Source of the DNA: Bradyrhizobium sp. ISRA430
GTDB taxonomy: Bacteria; Pseudomonadota; Alphaproteobacteria; Rhizobiales; Xanthobacteraceae
NCBI RefSeq assembly: GCF_029909975.1
Contig: NZ_CP094516.1
Location: 2,294,001-2,358,000, forward strand
Reading direction: 5' to 3'
Length of the DNA: 64,000 bases
Shown: positions 26,844-36,275 of the stretch, piece after piece
Layout: the number at the start of each line of letters is the position of its first letter
How positions within the stretch are numbered: position 1 is the first letter of the stretch
Program-made: the position numbers and the translations under genes
Notes under the pieces: model-generated
Database searches by the model: none
Told to the model about the DNA's origin: nothing
Seen by the model: the letters and a program-made list of their open reading frames with translations, nothing else

Positions 26844-27629
26844 CTAGCGAGAGCACTCGCTATCGGGGGCGAGCCGCGCTTCCACCGGATGAGTGTCGAC
26901 GGATTCGAGGCTAAGTTGCCTCTGATATTCGCGTTCGATCACACTGAAGCAGCTACAGGAAGTCTGCTGCAACAATTTCGCATCCGCGATTGTTACCAGC
27001 CCGCGCGAGCTGCGTATCGCCCCTTCGCTGTCGAGCACTTCCAGGCAATCCGTTACGCTGGCCCGCCGCACGTTGAGAAGCTGGCTTAAAACGTCGTGCG
27101 TCAGAGGCACGTTGTCGTCGTCGAGAGCATTCCTCGCAACAAGCAGCCACCGCGCCAGTCTTTGCTTCAGCGAGTGTGCAGCATTGCAAACTCCCGATTG
27201 CGAGGTCTGCAGCAGCACAACATCTATGTATCGGAAAAGCACCCTTCGAAGAGTTGGAAGCTCTGGAAGAGCTGCGAGAAATTCGCGGGAGGAAGTCCGC
27301 AGCGCCGTGCCGCCTACTTGCACTACACGACGGTGCGGAGGCGCCTTATCGTCTTCAGCCAGGACAAGCGGCGCACCGATCATACCTTCCGAACCGATCA
27401 GCCACGCTTCGACGAACCGATCCTCGTCAATTCGCGCCGACACCGAAACCAGTCCTCGTTCGATGAAATAGACGTGATCCATTGGCGATCTCCAATGATG
27501 CAGTATCTGCCGCGGCAGGATCTGCACCGCCTCCGACTTTGATCGCAGCAGGAGAAGCTCATTGTCGGGAATAAGCCGCAGAAGCCTGTTCCGCGTCCGA
27601 CCGAAACCCTGGCTGCCGAAACTGATCAT
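26844..27629 (-). CDS. Crp/Fnr-family transcriptional regulator
   Basis: 261 aa from the ATG at 27629, which is preceded by AGGAG; a GTG at 27683 would add 18 residues. The N-terminal cyclic-nucleotide-binding beta-barrel contains HVYFIERGLVSVSARI and GSEGMIGAPLVL. The C-terminal helix-turn-helix is HDVLSQLLNVRRASVTDCLEVLDSEGAI. No Fnr-type four-Cys cluster is seen near the N-terminus, so it is not an oxygen-sensing Fnr. It lies in the apparently inserted segment with a substrate-binding protein gene upstream on the same strand (intergenic gap 129 bases). Confidence 0.85.
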   Translation of the reverse strand: MISFGSQGFGRTRNRLLRLIPDNELLLLRSKSEAVQILPRQILHHWRSPMDHVYFIERGLVSVSARIDEDRFVEAWLIGSEGMIGAPLVLAEDDKAPPHRRVVQVGGTALRTSSREFLAALPELPTLRRVLFRYIDVVLLQTSQSGVCNAAHSLKQRLARWLLVARNALDDDNVPLTHDVLSQLLNVRRASVTDCLEVLDSEGAIRSSRGLVTIADAKLLQQTSCSCFSVIEREYQRQLSLESVDTHPVEARLAPDSECSR

Positions 27630-27758
27630 CCCAGCGGACTCCTGAGCCCTATCGGGATCTATGGTCTCAGAACCAGTCGTCACAAGTGCGATGGGGCATG
27701 GCTTTCGTTGCCCGATCCGGCCCGAATTCGGCTAAAACGTCATGACAGCAATGCTGAG

Positions 27759-28967
27759 CTAATGAGTGAGCAGCGGGCATGCGCTGTCAGCCAATTTCCC
27801 GAACGCCTGATCACCGGACATCGTCTGTACGAGACGATAGTAATCCCAGGGATGCTTCGATTCTTCGGGCTTCTTGACCTGCATGATGTACATGTCGTGC
27901 TCCATCAAGCCATCGGGACGGATCACGCCGTTGGACGTGAACATGTCGTTGATCTTTGCCTTGTGCAGTTGGTCCATGACCTTATCCGGATCCGTCGAGC
28001 CGACCGCCTTCACAGCGTTCAGATAGGTCAGCGTCGCCGAATAATATGCAGCCTGGGTCATGGTCGGCTCACGCTGGGTGCTTTCGAAGAACCGCTTCGC
28101 GAATGCGCGCGCTTTATCGTTGAGGTCCCAATACCAACCGGTGGTGAGATACAGCCCCTGCGCAGTTTTCAACCCGAGCGCATGAATGTCGGTGATGAAC
28201 GCCAGGAGCGCAGCAGGTTTCATCGTCTTTGCGATGCCGAACTCATCGGCGGCCTTGATCGAGTTGGTGAAGTCCTGTCCGGCATTTGCCAACCCAAGGA
28301 CCTGCGCTCCCGAGTTCTGCGCCTGTAGTAGATAGCTCGAGAAATCCGACGTCGCCAACGGCACGCGGACCGCGCCAATTACCTTTCCTCCGTTTGCCTC
28401 GACAACCTTGGAGGCCGCCTGCTGAAGCTGCGTGCCGAAGGCGTAGTCCGCCGTGACGAAGAACCACGTCTTGCTGCCCTGCTTCACGACCGTGCTGGCC
28501 GTCCCGTTCGCCAGCGACGTCGTATCGTAGGCATAGTGCACCGTGTAGGGCGTACAGTCCTTTCCGGTAAGCGATGCAGCGGCTGCGCCGATCGAGAACA
28601 ACGGCGTCTTCTTTTCCCTTGCGATGGTCGCCATTGCCAAGTTGACCCCGCTATTCGATCCGCCCAGCACCATCGTGACGTTGTCACGATCGACATATTC
28701 ACGGAATTTTTGCTCCCCGAGATCCGGCTTGTTCTGATGATCGGCGACAAGCAGCTCGATCTTGTTGCCCAGCACGCTGCCGCCGAAATCCTCAATGGCC
28801 ATCTTGGCAGCAGTCACTCCGCCAGGCCCGATGATGTCGGCATAAACTCCGGACATGTCATCTATGTCACCGATGACGACCTTGTTCGATGCAGCGTTCG
28901 CCACAGTGGGCGCCGCCAGCAATGCCAGACTGGAGAAAAGCAATCTGATAGTAAGATGTGGGGTCAT
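27759..28967 (-). CDS. Branched-chain amino-acid-type ABC substrate-binding protein (orphan)
   Basis: 402 aa from the ATG at 28967, with AAGGAGA upstream. Signal peptide residues 1-25 end APTVANA before ASNKVV. It has the Leu/Ile/Val-binding fold (Peripla_BP_6): VVIGDIDDMSGVYADIIGPGGVTAAKMAIED, an N-terminal Rossmann lobe, GGSNSGVNLAMATIAREKKTPLF, and TWFFVTADYAFG. No permease or ATPase genes accompany it, so it must use another operon's transporter or act in sensing. It sits in the segment bounded by the 48-bp repeats. Confidence 0.88.
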   Translation of the reverse strand: MTPHLTIRLLFSSLALLAAPTVANAASNKVVIGDIDDMSGVYADIIGPGGVTAAKMAIEDFGGSVLGNKIELLVADHQNKPDLGEQKFREYVDRDNVTMVLGGSNSGVNLAMATIAREKKTPLFSIGAAAASLTGKDCTPYTVHYAYDTTSLANGTASTVVKQGSKTWFFVTADYAFGTQLQQAASKVVEANGGKVIGAVRVPLATSDFSSYLLQAQNSGAQVLGLANAGQDFTNSIKAADEFGIAKTMKPAALLAFITDIHALGLKTAQGLYLTTGWYWDLNDKARAFAKRFFESTQREPTMTQAAYYSATLTYLNAVKAVGSTDPDKVMDQLHKAKINDMFTSNGVIRPDGLMEHDMYIMQVKKPEESKHPWDYYRLVQTMSGDQAFGKLADSACPLLTH

Positions 28968-29093
28968 TTCCGGTCTCCTTTGCCGGCTCACTGCCCTCTA
29001 TTGAACTCTATCGATGCACGATTGTTCAGCCATAGGCCTTTTGGAGGAGATTTGGCGCGAGGGTACGGTAACGTACCAACTGGTCATCGTCTT

Positions 29094-29141
29094 GCCATCG
29101 CCTCGCTGAAGCAGGCTAGCCCCCTTCCAACAGCGCCGTGA
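29094..29141 (+). repeat. Right copy of 48-bp direct repeat bounding the inserted segment
   Basis: 44 of 48 identical to 26787-26834. Here the complement is the functional glnE 3' end (stop at 29116-29118), while the forward strand retains an fdsD-like tail AIASLKQASPLPTAP without the rest of fdsD. Confidence 0.9.
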
Positions 29142-32085
29142 ACACGCGCCGCACCTCGCTTTGCGTCTCCTTCACGCGCGCCTCCAGTGCGGAGAAATCC
29201 GGCGCGTCGCCGGCGCGCGCCATCACGCGCTGAAGGTCGACGCCGGCCGTTTCCGGCTTGAAGCGGTCGCTGACGCACAGCCGCAGGATTTGCGTGAGAT
29301 CGTGATAGAGCCGCGTTGCCGCGCGCAGGATCTCGGCCTCCGATTGCGCGAGCACGCCCAGCTTCGCGGCATTCTCCAGGACCTGTAACGTGCTGACGTC
29401 GAGAATGTCCGGCTTGTCGTGGGCATGTACGAGCTGGAGATATTGCGCGATGAAGTCGATATCGATCATGCCGCCGGCCGCATATTTGAGATCCCAATAA
29501 TCGGCCTCGCCCTTTTCCTGTGCGATGGCACGGCGCATGTCGGCGACGTCGTTGGCGATGATCGCCACGTCGCGGCGACGGGTCAGGACCTCGCGGATGA
29601 CGCGCTCGATCCGCTCGCGGAATTCGGGCGATGCCGACACCACGCGCGCGCGCGTCAGGGCCATGTGCTCCCAGGTCCAGGCCTCATTGGCCTGGTAGTC
29701 GGCGAACGAGGCGATGCTGGATGCGACCGGACCGGCGCGTCCCGACGGGCGCAGCCGCATGTCGATCTCGTAGAGCACGCCGTAGTTGGTTCGCGTGGTG
29801 AAGGCGCTGATCAGACGCTGGGTGAAGCGGGCGAAATAATGCGCGCCCTGGAGCGATTTGGGTCCGTCGGAATCCGGATTCTCGCTGTCGAAGTCGTACA
29901 GCAGGATCAGGTCGAGATCGGAGGACGCCGTCATCTCACGGCCGCCGAGCCGGCCCATGGCGATGATCGCAGTCTCCTGCCCCTTGATGCGGCCGTGCTG
30001 GGCGGCGAAGCGATCCGCGACGAGGCCATGCACGGTGTGGACGATGCCTTCCGCGACATCTGCAAATGCGGTGCTCGCCTGCTGCGCCGAGACGGTGCCG
30101 GAGAGAATGCGCGTACCGATCAGGAACAGGCTCTCCTGGCCGAACAGGCGCAGACGATCGAGGAACTCCTCATAGGAATCGGCATCCCGCACGGTGGTTG
30201 CAAGTCGCGCCGACAATTCCTGCTTGTCCGGCATGGCACCGAAGAAACGCGGGTCGATCAGGCCGTCCATGAGCTGCGGCTGCCGCGCCAGCATCTCGCC
30301 GAGCCGCGGCGCTGCGCCCAGCACCAAAGCGACGAGCGCAACGAGGTCGCGGTTCTGACTGAGCAGCGTGATCAAACGCCCGCCACGCTGCAATGCCTGG
30401 AGGAAATGATCGAAGGCCGCGACCGCGCGGTCCGGCTCCTCGGCATGCGCTAAGCCGTCGATGAGAGCCGGCACGAACTCGACGAATGCGCTCCGCGTCT
30501 GCTGGGCGCGGAACACGCGGTAGTCGCCGGTGATCCAGTCGCGCACGGTCTGCGCCACCGCCGCGGGCTTCTTGAAGCCGAGCATCGTCAGGTGCTGCAG
30601 CAGGCGGGGATCTTCGGGACCGGCACGGTAATCGAGGGCCGGCAGTTTTTCCGTCCCGGTCGGATCGTCCCCCTCGAACAGCTTTTCGTAATGCCCCTGC
30701 ACGATCTCGAGCTGGCGCAGCAGATCGCGGGCAAAGGCCTCGCGATTCTCATAGCCGAAGAACCAGGCAAAGCGCTCGACCGCCTCCTTGTCCTCGGGCA
30801 GCGCGTGGGTCTGCTCGTCGGCGATCATCTGGAGGCGGTGCTCGACCCGGCGCAGGAATTGATAGGCCTTGGTCAGCTCGTCGCGGGCCTCGAAGGTGAT
30901 CCAGTTGCTGGAGGCGAGCACGTCGAGCGCGGCCAGTGTCGGCCGCACCCGCAATTCCGGATGGCGGCCGCCGGCGATCAATTGCTGGGTCTGCGCAAAG
31001 AACTCGATCTCGCGGATCCCGCCGCGGCCGACCTTCACGTTATGGCCTTCGACTGCGATCTCGCTCTGGCCGCGATAGGTCTGCATCTGCCGCTTCATGT
31101 CGTGAACGTCGGCAAGCGCGGCGAAGTCGAGATGCTTGCGCCAGACGAACGGGGCGATCTCCGCCAGCAGCGCCTCGCCTGCCACCGAATCACCGGCACA
31201 GGCGCGCGCCTTGATCATGGCGGCGCGTTCCCAGGTCCGCCCTTCGCGCTCGTAGTAGTTCAGCGCGGCGTCGCGCGAGATCGCCACCTGCGTCGAGGAC
31301 GGATCCGGGCGTAGGCGCAGGTCGACGCGGAAGACGTAGCCGTCGTAGGTCCGCTGCTGCAGAATGCGCGCCATCCCCTGCGTCACCCGGACGAAGAACG
31401 GCTGCGGCTCGATGTCCGGCGCCAGAGTCGTGGCCTCGGGATCGAAGAACACGATGAGATCGATGTCGCTTGAATAGTTCAGCTCGCCTGCGCCCATCTT
31501 GCCCATGGCGAGCACGATGAGGCCGCAGCCCTCTTCCGGAGCCTCGGGATTGGGCGGCGAGAGCTTGCCACGTGCGGCTTCCTGCCGCAGGATGAACTGA
31601 AGTGCCGCCTGCACCGAAGAGACGGCCACATCGGTCAGCGCCGCCGTCACCCGCATTACCGGCCAGACCCCGCCGATGTCGCAGAGCGCGGTCAGGAGCG
31701 CTGTGTCCGCCTTCATGCGGCGAAGAATTCGCATCACCTCGGCTTCATCGGCCGCGGCAAACACCGCGCCCCTCGCCTCCTCGATCAGCGCCGACAGATG
31801 CGCATCGGGATCACATTGCAGGAGCCGGATCAGGCGTGCCGGATCGGCGCGAACAAGTTCAAACAGATAGGGCGAGAATTCCGCGATGCCGGCCAGGATA
31901 TCCTTCGCGAAAGGATGGGCCAGCAATCCCTCGATACTGGCCGATTGTGCCGGCTCGAGCTCGGCCAGCCAAATCCCAAGACGTCGGTCGTCGGTTACGG
32001 AAGCGGCAATATGGGGAGCTTCCGCGAAGCGTGCGGCCAGCCTCTCACCAGTCTTGTCCGCGTTTCCCGGCGCGGAGAGGTTCAT
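29116..32085 (-). CDS. glnE: Bifunctional glutamine synthetase adenylyltransferase/adenylyl-removing enzyme
   Basis: 989 aa, full length. Two nucleotidyltransferase domains are visible: the N-terminal deadenylylase with GAGELNYSSDIDLIVFFD and the C-terminal adenylylase with GGREMTASSDLDLILLYD, each with the paired Asp metal ligands, separated and followed by the GlnD-UR/UTase-type helical domain. It covalently controls GlnA under PII signals. The start codon overlaps the stop of the upstream histidine kinase (ATGA), so it is cotranscribed with that two-component system. The 3' end lies in the duplicated 48-bp sequence. Confidence 0.97.
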   Translation of the reverse strand: MNLSAPGNADKTGERLAARFAEAPHIAASVTDDRRLGIWLAELEPAQSASIEGLLAHPFAKDILAGIAEFSPYLFELVRADPARLIRLLQCDPDAHLSALIEEARGAVFAAADEAEVMRILRRMKADTALLTALCDIGGVWPVMRVTAALTDVAVSSVQAALQFILRQEAARGKLSPPNPEAPEEGCGLIVLAMGKMGAGELNYSSDIDLIVFFDPEATTLAPDIEPQPFFVRVTQGMARILQQRTYDGYVFRVDLRLRPDPSSTQVAISRDAALNYYEREGRTWERAAMIKARACAGDSVAGEALLAEIAPFVWRKHLDFAALADVHDMKRQMQTYRGQSEIAVEGHNVKVGRGGIREIEFFAQTQQLIAGGRHPELRVRPTLAALDVLASSNWITFEARDELTKAYQFLRRVEHRLQMIADEQTHALPEDKEAVERFAWFFGYENREAFARDLLRQLEIVQGHYEKLFEGDDPTGTEKLPALDYRAGPEDPRLLQHLTMLGFKKPAAVAQTVRDWITGDYRVFRAQQTRSAFVEFVPALIDGLAHAEEPDRAVAAFDHFLQALQRGGRLITLLSQNRDLVALVALVLGAAPRLGEMLARQPQLMDGLIDPRFFGAMPDKQELSARLATTVRDADSYEEFLDRLRLFGQESLFLIGTRILSGTVSAQQASTAFADVAEGIVHTVHGLVADRFAAQHGRIKGQETAIIAMGRLGGREMTASSDLDLILLYDFDSENPDSDGPKSLQGAHYFARFTQRLISAFTTRTNYGVLYEIDMRLRPSGRAGPVASSIASFADYQANEAWTWEHMALTRARVVSASPEFRERIERVIREVLTRRRDVAIIANDVADMRRAIAQEKGEADYWDLKYAAGGMIDIDFIAQYLQLVHAHDKPDILDVSTLQVLENAAKLGVLAQSEAEILRAATRLYHDLTQILRLCVSDRFKPETAGVDLQRVMARAGDAPDFSALEARVKETQSEVRRVFTALLEGG

Positions 32086-33542
32086 GCCACCTTCTGTGAC
32101 ACATCCTGCATTGGGGGAGCAACCCTGTCGCCGACACCGGCGCGGGCCGGCAGGACCAGCGTGGCGACGAGACCCGGACGGGCATCATCCAGCCGCAGTT
32201 CACCGCCATGCAATGTCGCAACCGCTGACGCCAAACTGAGGCCGAGGCCGGAGCCCGGCAAGGTGCGGCTCGCCTCCAGTCGCACGAATCGCTCGACGAC
32301 ATGCTTGCGGTCGGCCTCGGGGATGCCGGACCCGTGATCGGTGACGCTGAGCAACACCTGCTCGCCCTCGCGCTTGGCTTCGATCGTGATCTGCCGGCTG
32401 TCCATGCTGACCACGGTTCCCGGCGCCTGGGCTGCCGGCTTGCCGTATTTGATCGCATTCTCGACCAGGTTGGCGAGCGCCTGGCTGATCAGCTCGCGGT
32501 TGCCGTGAATGGGTGCGGCCTCCGCCTTGACCCTCAGGGTCATGCCGTCGTCCTCGGCGAGCGGCTCGTACAGCTCGTGGATGCCATTGGCGACCTCGGC
32601 AGCGTCGAAGTCATCCATATTGCCGCGCGCCTGCCCGGACTCCGCGCGCGCGATCATCAGGAGGGCGTTGAAGGTGCGGATCAGGCCATCGGATTCCTCG
32701 ATGGTCCGCTCCAGCGCCGCGCGGTAGTCGGCCTCGCAGCCCGATTTCGCCAGCGCCTCCTCGGCACGGTTACGCAAACGTGTCAGCGGCGTCTTGAGGT
32801 CGTGGGCGATGTTGTCGGAAACCTCCTTGAGGCCCGCCATCAGCGCCTCGATGCGCTCCAGCATGGCATTGAGATTCTCGGCGAGCCGGTCGAGCTCGTC
32901 GCCGCTGCGGCCCACCGGCAGCCGTTCGCTGAGATCGCCGGTCATGATGCGCTGAGCGGTGCCAGTCATCGCGTCGATGCGCGTCAACACGCGTCGCGCC
33001 ACGAAGATGCCGCCGCCAAGGCCCAGCACCACGACGATCAGGATCGACCATTGCGCCGCCCTCGCCACGATGCCGAACAGCCGCCGCCGCTCGTCGAGAT
33101 CGCGGCCGATCAGGAGACGGAAGCCGTTCTCCAATTCGGTGACGCGCACCAGCGCGCGATGATCGCGGTCGTCCGCATCCTCGATCCGCCGATAGGCCGT
33201 CTCGGACCAACCCGGCGTTGCCATCACGCCCGGCGCCAGCGAGCCGACATTGCCGGCAACCGCCTGCCCCGTCGGCGTGGTGACGAGATAGAGGTTGGCG
33301 CCCGGCCGCAGCGCCCGGTACTCGATCGCGCGCACGAGACCGAACAGGCCGCGGCGGCCATAGATCTCGTTGATCTCCGAGGTTTCGGCATTCACCGTCT
33401 GCGTGATCTCCTCGGTGATCAGCCGCCGCGTATTCCAGGCGAAATAGCCGAGTAGCGAGGCCGCGAACACGGCAAACAGCAGCAGATAGACCAGCGTCAG
33501 CCGGAACGCCGTGGTGCGGACGAGTTTACCGAATGCCGTCAC
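32082..33542 (-). CDS. Membrane sensor histidine kinase, OmpR-partner type
   Basis: 486 aa with a GTG start, overlapping the upstream response regulator by 17 bases. TM1 lies near residues 14-33 and TM2 near 165-185, flanking a periplasmic domain of about 130 residues. Then come HAMP, HisKA with phosphoacceptor His in DNIAHDLKTPLTRLRNRAEE, and HATPase with N-box NLVENAIKYG, DHGSGIPE and GSGLGLSLA. From memory, rhizobial genomes have this pair between degP and glnE. The signal is unknown. Confidence 0.9.
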   Translation of the reverse strand: MTAFGKLVRTTAFRLTLVYLLLFAVFAASLLGYFAWNTRRLITEEITQTVNAETSEINEIYGRRGLFGLVRAIEYRALRPGANLYLVTTPTGQAVAGNVGSLAPGVMATPGWSETAYRRIEDADDRDHRALVRVTELENGFRLLIGRDLDERRRLFGIVARAAQWSILIVVVLGLGGGIFVARRVLTRIDAMTGTAQRIMTGDLSERLPVGRSGDELDRLAENLNAMLERIEALMAGLKEVSDNIAHDLKTPLTRLRNRAEEALAKSGCEADYRAALERTIEESDGLIRTFNALLMIARAESGQARGNMDDFDAAEVANGIHELYEPLAEDDGMTLRVKAEAAPIHGNRELISQALANLVENAIKYGKPAAQAPGTVVSMDSRQITIEAKREGEQVLLSVTDHGSGIPEADRKHVVERFVRLEASRTLPGSGLGLSLASAVATLHGGELRLDDARPGLVATLVLPARAGVGDRVAPPMQDVSQKVA

Positions 33543-34206
33543 GGATCATGTACCCCGCGCCGCGGATCGTGTGCAGCAGCGGCCGATCGAATCCCTTGTC
33601 GATCTTGGAGCGCAGCCGCGAGATGTGCACGTCGATCACGTTGGTCTGCGGATCGAAATGATAATCCCACACGTTCTCTAGCAGCATGGTGCGCGTCACC
33701 ACCTGGCCGGCATGCTTCATCAGATATTCGAGCAGGCGGAATTCGCGCGGCTGGAGCGTCAGCTCGTCCTTGCCGCGAGCCACGCGATGCGACAGCCGGT
33801 CGAGCTCGAGATCGCCGACGCGGTAGACCGTGTCCTCGGCGGGGCCGCCGCGACGGCGCGACAGCACCTCGACGCGGGCCAGGAGCTCGGCGAAGGAATA
33901 GGGTTTTGGCAGGTAGTCGTCGCCGCCGGCGCGCAGGCCCTTGATACGGTCATCGACCTGCCCGAGTGCCGACAGGATCAGCACCGGCGTCGACTCGCCC
34001 TTTTCACGCAGGGCGCCGATCAGCGACAGGCCGTCGCGCTTGGGCAGCATGCGGTCGACCACCAGCACGTCGTAGTCGCCGTTCTCGGCCATGGATAGAC
34101 CTTCCTCGCCGTCGCCGGCGTGATCGGCAATGTGGCCGACTTCGCGAAACGCCTTCACGAGATAGTCGGCGGATTCGCGGTCGTCTTCGATGATGAGGAG
34201 GCGCAT
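33526..34206 (-). CDS. OmpR-family response regulator
   Basis: 226 aa from the ATG at 34206; a TTG ten codons upstream is less likely. Receiver domain: IIEDDRESAD acidic pocket, phosphoacceptor Asp in DVLVVDRMLPKRDG, and Lys in YLPKPYSFAEL. The C-terminal winged helix contains QPREFRLLEYLMKHAGQVVTRTMLLENVWDYHFDPQTNVIDVHISRLR. It pairs with the overlapping kinase downstream and is separated from degP by a terminator. Confidence 0.92.
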   Translation of the reverse strand: MRLLIIEDDRESADYLVKAFREVGHIADHAGDGEEGLSMAENGDYDVLVVDRMLPKRDGLSLIGALREKGESTPVLILSALGQVDDRIKGLRAGGDDYLPKPYSFAELLARVEVLSRRRGGPAEDTVYRVGDLELDRLSHRVARGKDELTLQPREFRLLEYLMKHAGQVVTRTMLLENVWDYHFDPQTNVIDVHISRLRSKIDKGFDRPLLHTIRGAGYMIRDGIR

Positions 34207-34300
34207 CGTGCGGTCGGCGGCGGTCAAGGAGGTCAACCCTTTATGAACATGGCGCGAGCGGCGGTCGCATGCAAGCCGAGCGAAACAGACTTGGGCAGGG

Positions 34301-34339
34301 AAAAAGGCGGGCGGTGAAGCTGGGGGGACCTCACCGCCC
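34301..34339 (-). terminator. Rho-independent terminator after degP
   Basis: Read on the minus strand, GGGCGGTGA (complement of 34331-34339) pairs with TCACCGCCC (complement of 34309-34317), followed by GCC and five T (complement of 34301-34305). It ends the degP transcript before the regulator-kinase-glnE unit. Confidence 0.8.
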
Positions 34340-34491
34340 TAGGCCCTTCCGACGGAGGGGGGCGTATTCCACCGGAAGGTAGATGGGGTGAGCGAACGTT
34401 GCGCCGCTCCCCGGAAGGGCGTCGACGGCGGGGGCGACTGATGCCGGCGACACCCTTCATTTCTGAAGCCTCCTGGGGTTAACCCTTGGCG

Positions 34492-36066
34492 TTACCCCTT
34501 GGCCAGGGGCACCGCGACGAAGCGCGACTGGCCGCCGCTCTTCACGCGCATCAGGACGCTGTTCTTGTTGTCGGTCCGCGCCGAGTTGATTGCTTCGCGC
34601 ACGTCGCCGGCGGAGCTCACGCTCTTGCCGCCGACTTCGAGAATGACATCGCCTTCCTTGAAGCCGCGTTCGGCCGCGGCGCTCTTCGGGTCGACTTCGG
34701 TGACCACGACGCCTTCCTTGCCGGCGCCGGCCACGGAGTCGGCGGGAGCAACCGTCATGCCGAGCTTGGGCACGTCGGTGCCGCGGGTCGCACCCTTGCC
34801 GCTATCCTTGTCGGTGTCGGCCTTGGCCTCGACCGTGTTCGGAAGCTGACCCAGGGTGAGGTTGACGACCTTGTCCTGGCCCTTGTGCAGCACATTGAGC
34901 TTCACGGTCGCGCCGGGCGCCATGGCGCCGATGGTGCGGGCGAGCTCGCGCGCGTCCTTGACGGATTCGCCGTTGACCGCCGTGATCACGTCGCCGGACT
35001 CGATGCCGGCCTTCGCAGCCGGACCGTTCGCCTGCGGCTCCGCCACCAGCGCGCCTTCGGCCTTCTTCATGCCGAGGCTGTCGGCGATGTCGGACGTCAC
35101 GGGCTGGATCTGCACGCCGATCCAGCCGCGGCTGACCGAGCCTTTGTCCTTGAGCTGGGCAACAACGCTTTTCACGGTGTTCGCCGGAATCGAGAAGGCG
35201 ATGCCGACGCTGCCGCCGGAGGGTGAGTAGATCGCGGTGTTGACGCCCATCACCTCGCCCTCGGTGTTGAAGGCCGGACCGCCCGAATTGCCCTTGTTCA
35301 CCGGCGCGTCGATCTGGATGAAATCGTCATAGGGGCCGTTGCCGATGTCGCGGCCGCTGGCCGAGACGATGCCCGCGGTGACGGTGCCGCCGAGGCCGAA
35401 GGGATTGCCGACCGCAAGCACCCAATCGCCGATCCGCGGCTTGCCATCGGCAAGCTTGGCGAACGAGAAGTTCGAGCCACCCTCGACCTTGATCAGGGCG
35501 AGGTCGGTGCGCTGGTCGGTGCCGATCACCCTGGCGGTGTAGGTCTTGCCGTCGTCGGTCGTGACCTCGACCTTGTCCGCGCCGTCGACCACGTGGTTGT
35601 TGGTCACGGCGAAGCCATCAGCCGAGATGAAGAAGCCGGAGCCCTGGCCCTGGACGACGCGGCCACGACCACCCTTCAGGCCCGGGAAGCCGTCCGGACC
35701 GCCGAAGCGGCGGAAGAAACGCTCCATCGGCGAGCCAGGCTGGAACGGCGAGGAATCATCACCGTCATCGTTGCTGGCGGTCTTCTCCTTGATGTTGACC
35801 TTCACCGAGATCACCGAGGGCTTCACGCGCTCGACGATGTCGGCGAAACCGACCGGGCGTTCGACCTTCCGGACCTCGTTGTTGACCTGCGCATGCGCGG
35901 GGCTGGAGAACAGGTCGGCCGGCGAAGTCGACGGGCTGAAGCCATAGACGGCGACGCCGAGACCGGCGACCACCGAGGCCATCAGCGCGACCTTGCGGGC
36001 CGAGAAAATCGACCGGCGCGGCTGCCGGTAGGACGGAAGATTCGAAAGATCGGGACGGTCGGTCAT
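34492..36066 (-). CDS. degP: Periplasmic Do-family serine protease DegP
   Basis: 524 aa with an N-terminal signal/anchor region (hydrophobic about residues 26-44, then FSSPAHAQ). The catalytic triad is visible: His in TNNHVVDG, Asp in DQRTDLALIKVE and Ser in KGNSGGPAF. Two PDZ domains follow (about 300-390 and 425-515). An acidic, Phe-rich Q-loop (DDGDDSSPFQPG, ERFFRRFGG) precedes the protease core, as in other rhizobial DegP. It degrades and refolds envelope proteins. It follows the cyc genes, with a chemotaxis-receptor gene in between. Confidence 0.95.
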   Translation of the reverse strand: MTDRPDLSNLPSYRQPRRSIFSARKVALMASVVAGLGVAVYGFSPSTSPADLFSSPAHAQVNNEVRKVERPVGFADIVERVKPSVISVKVNIKEKTASNDDGDDSSPFQPGSPMERFFRRFGGPDGFPGLKGGRGRVVQGQGSGFFISADGFAVTNNHVVDGADKVEVTTDDGKTYTARVIGTDQRTDLALIKVEGGSNFSFAKLADGKPRIGDWVLAVGNPFGLGGTVTAGIVSASGRDIGNGPYDDFIQIDAPVNKGNSGGPAFNTEGEVMGVNTAIYSPSGGSVGIAFSIPANTVKSVVAQLKDKGSVSRGWIGVQIQPVTSDIADSLGMKKAEGALVAEPQANGPAAKAGIESGDVITAVNGESVKDARELARTIGAMAPGATVKLNVLHKGQDKVVNLTLGQLPNTVEAKADTDKDSGKGATRGTDVPKLGMTVAPADSVAGAGKEGVVVTEVDPKSAAAERGFKEGDVILEVGGKSVSSAGDVREAINSARTDNKNSVLMRVKSGGQSRFVAVPLAKG

Positions 36067-36275
36067 GCAGAGGTCTCCAAGGCCTTGAAATCCATTTGAT
36101 GCCTGAGAGTGGCACCTTACGGCCCTGAAGATGGGGTCTTGCGCCTTACCGTGCGCTGGCGGCGGGGTTAAACTTTCGTAATGAAGGCCGATGCGGATGC
36201 GGCAGTTTATCGCAGCCAGAAAGTCCTGATCCTGCAGGAACTTAATAGGGTTCCTGTGACGAACTTCTGAACGCC

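Noticed and set aside
28536..29141. A 201-codon forward frame ending in an FdsD-like tail
   Set aside because: It is antisense to the substrate-binding protein gene for most of its length; only the final 15 codons are meaningful, as part of the 48-bp duplication.
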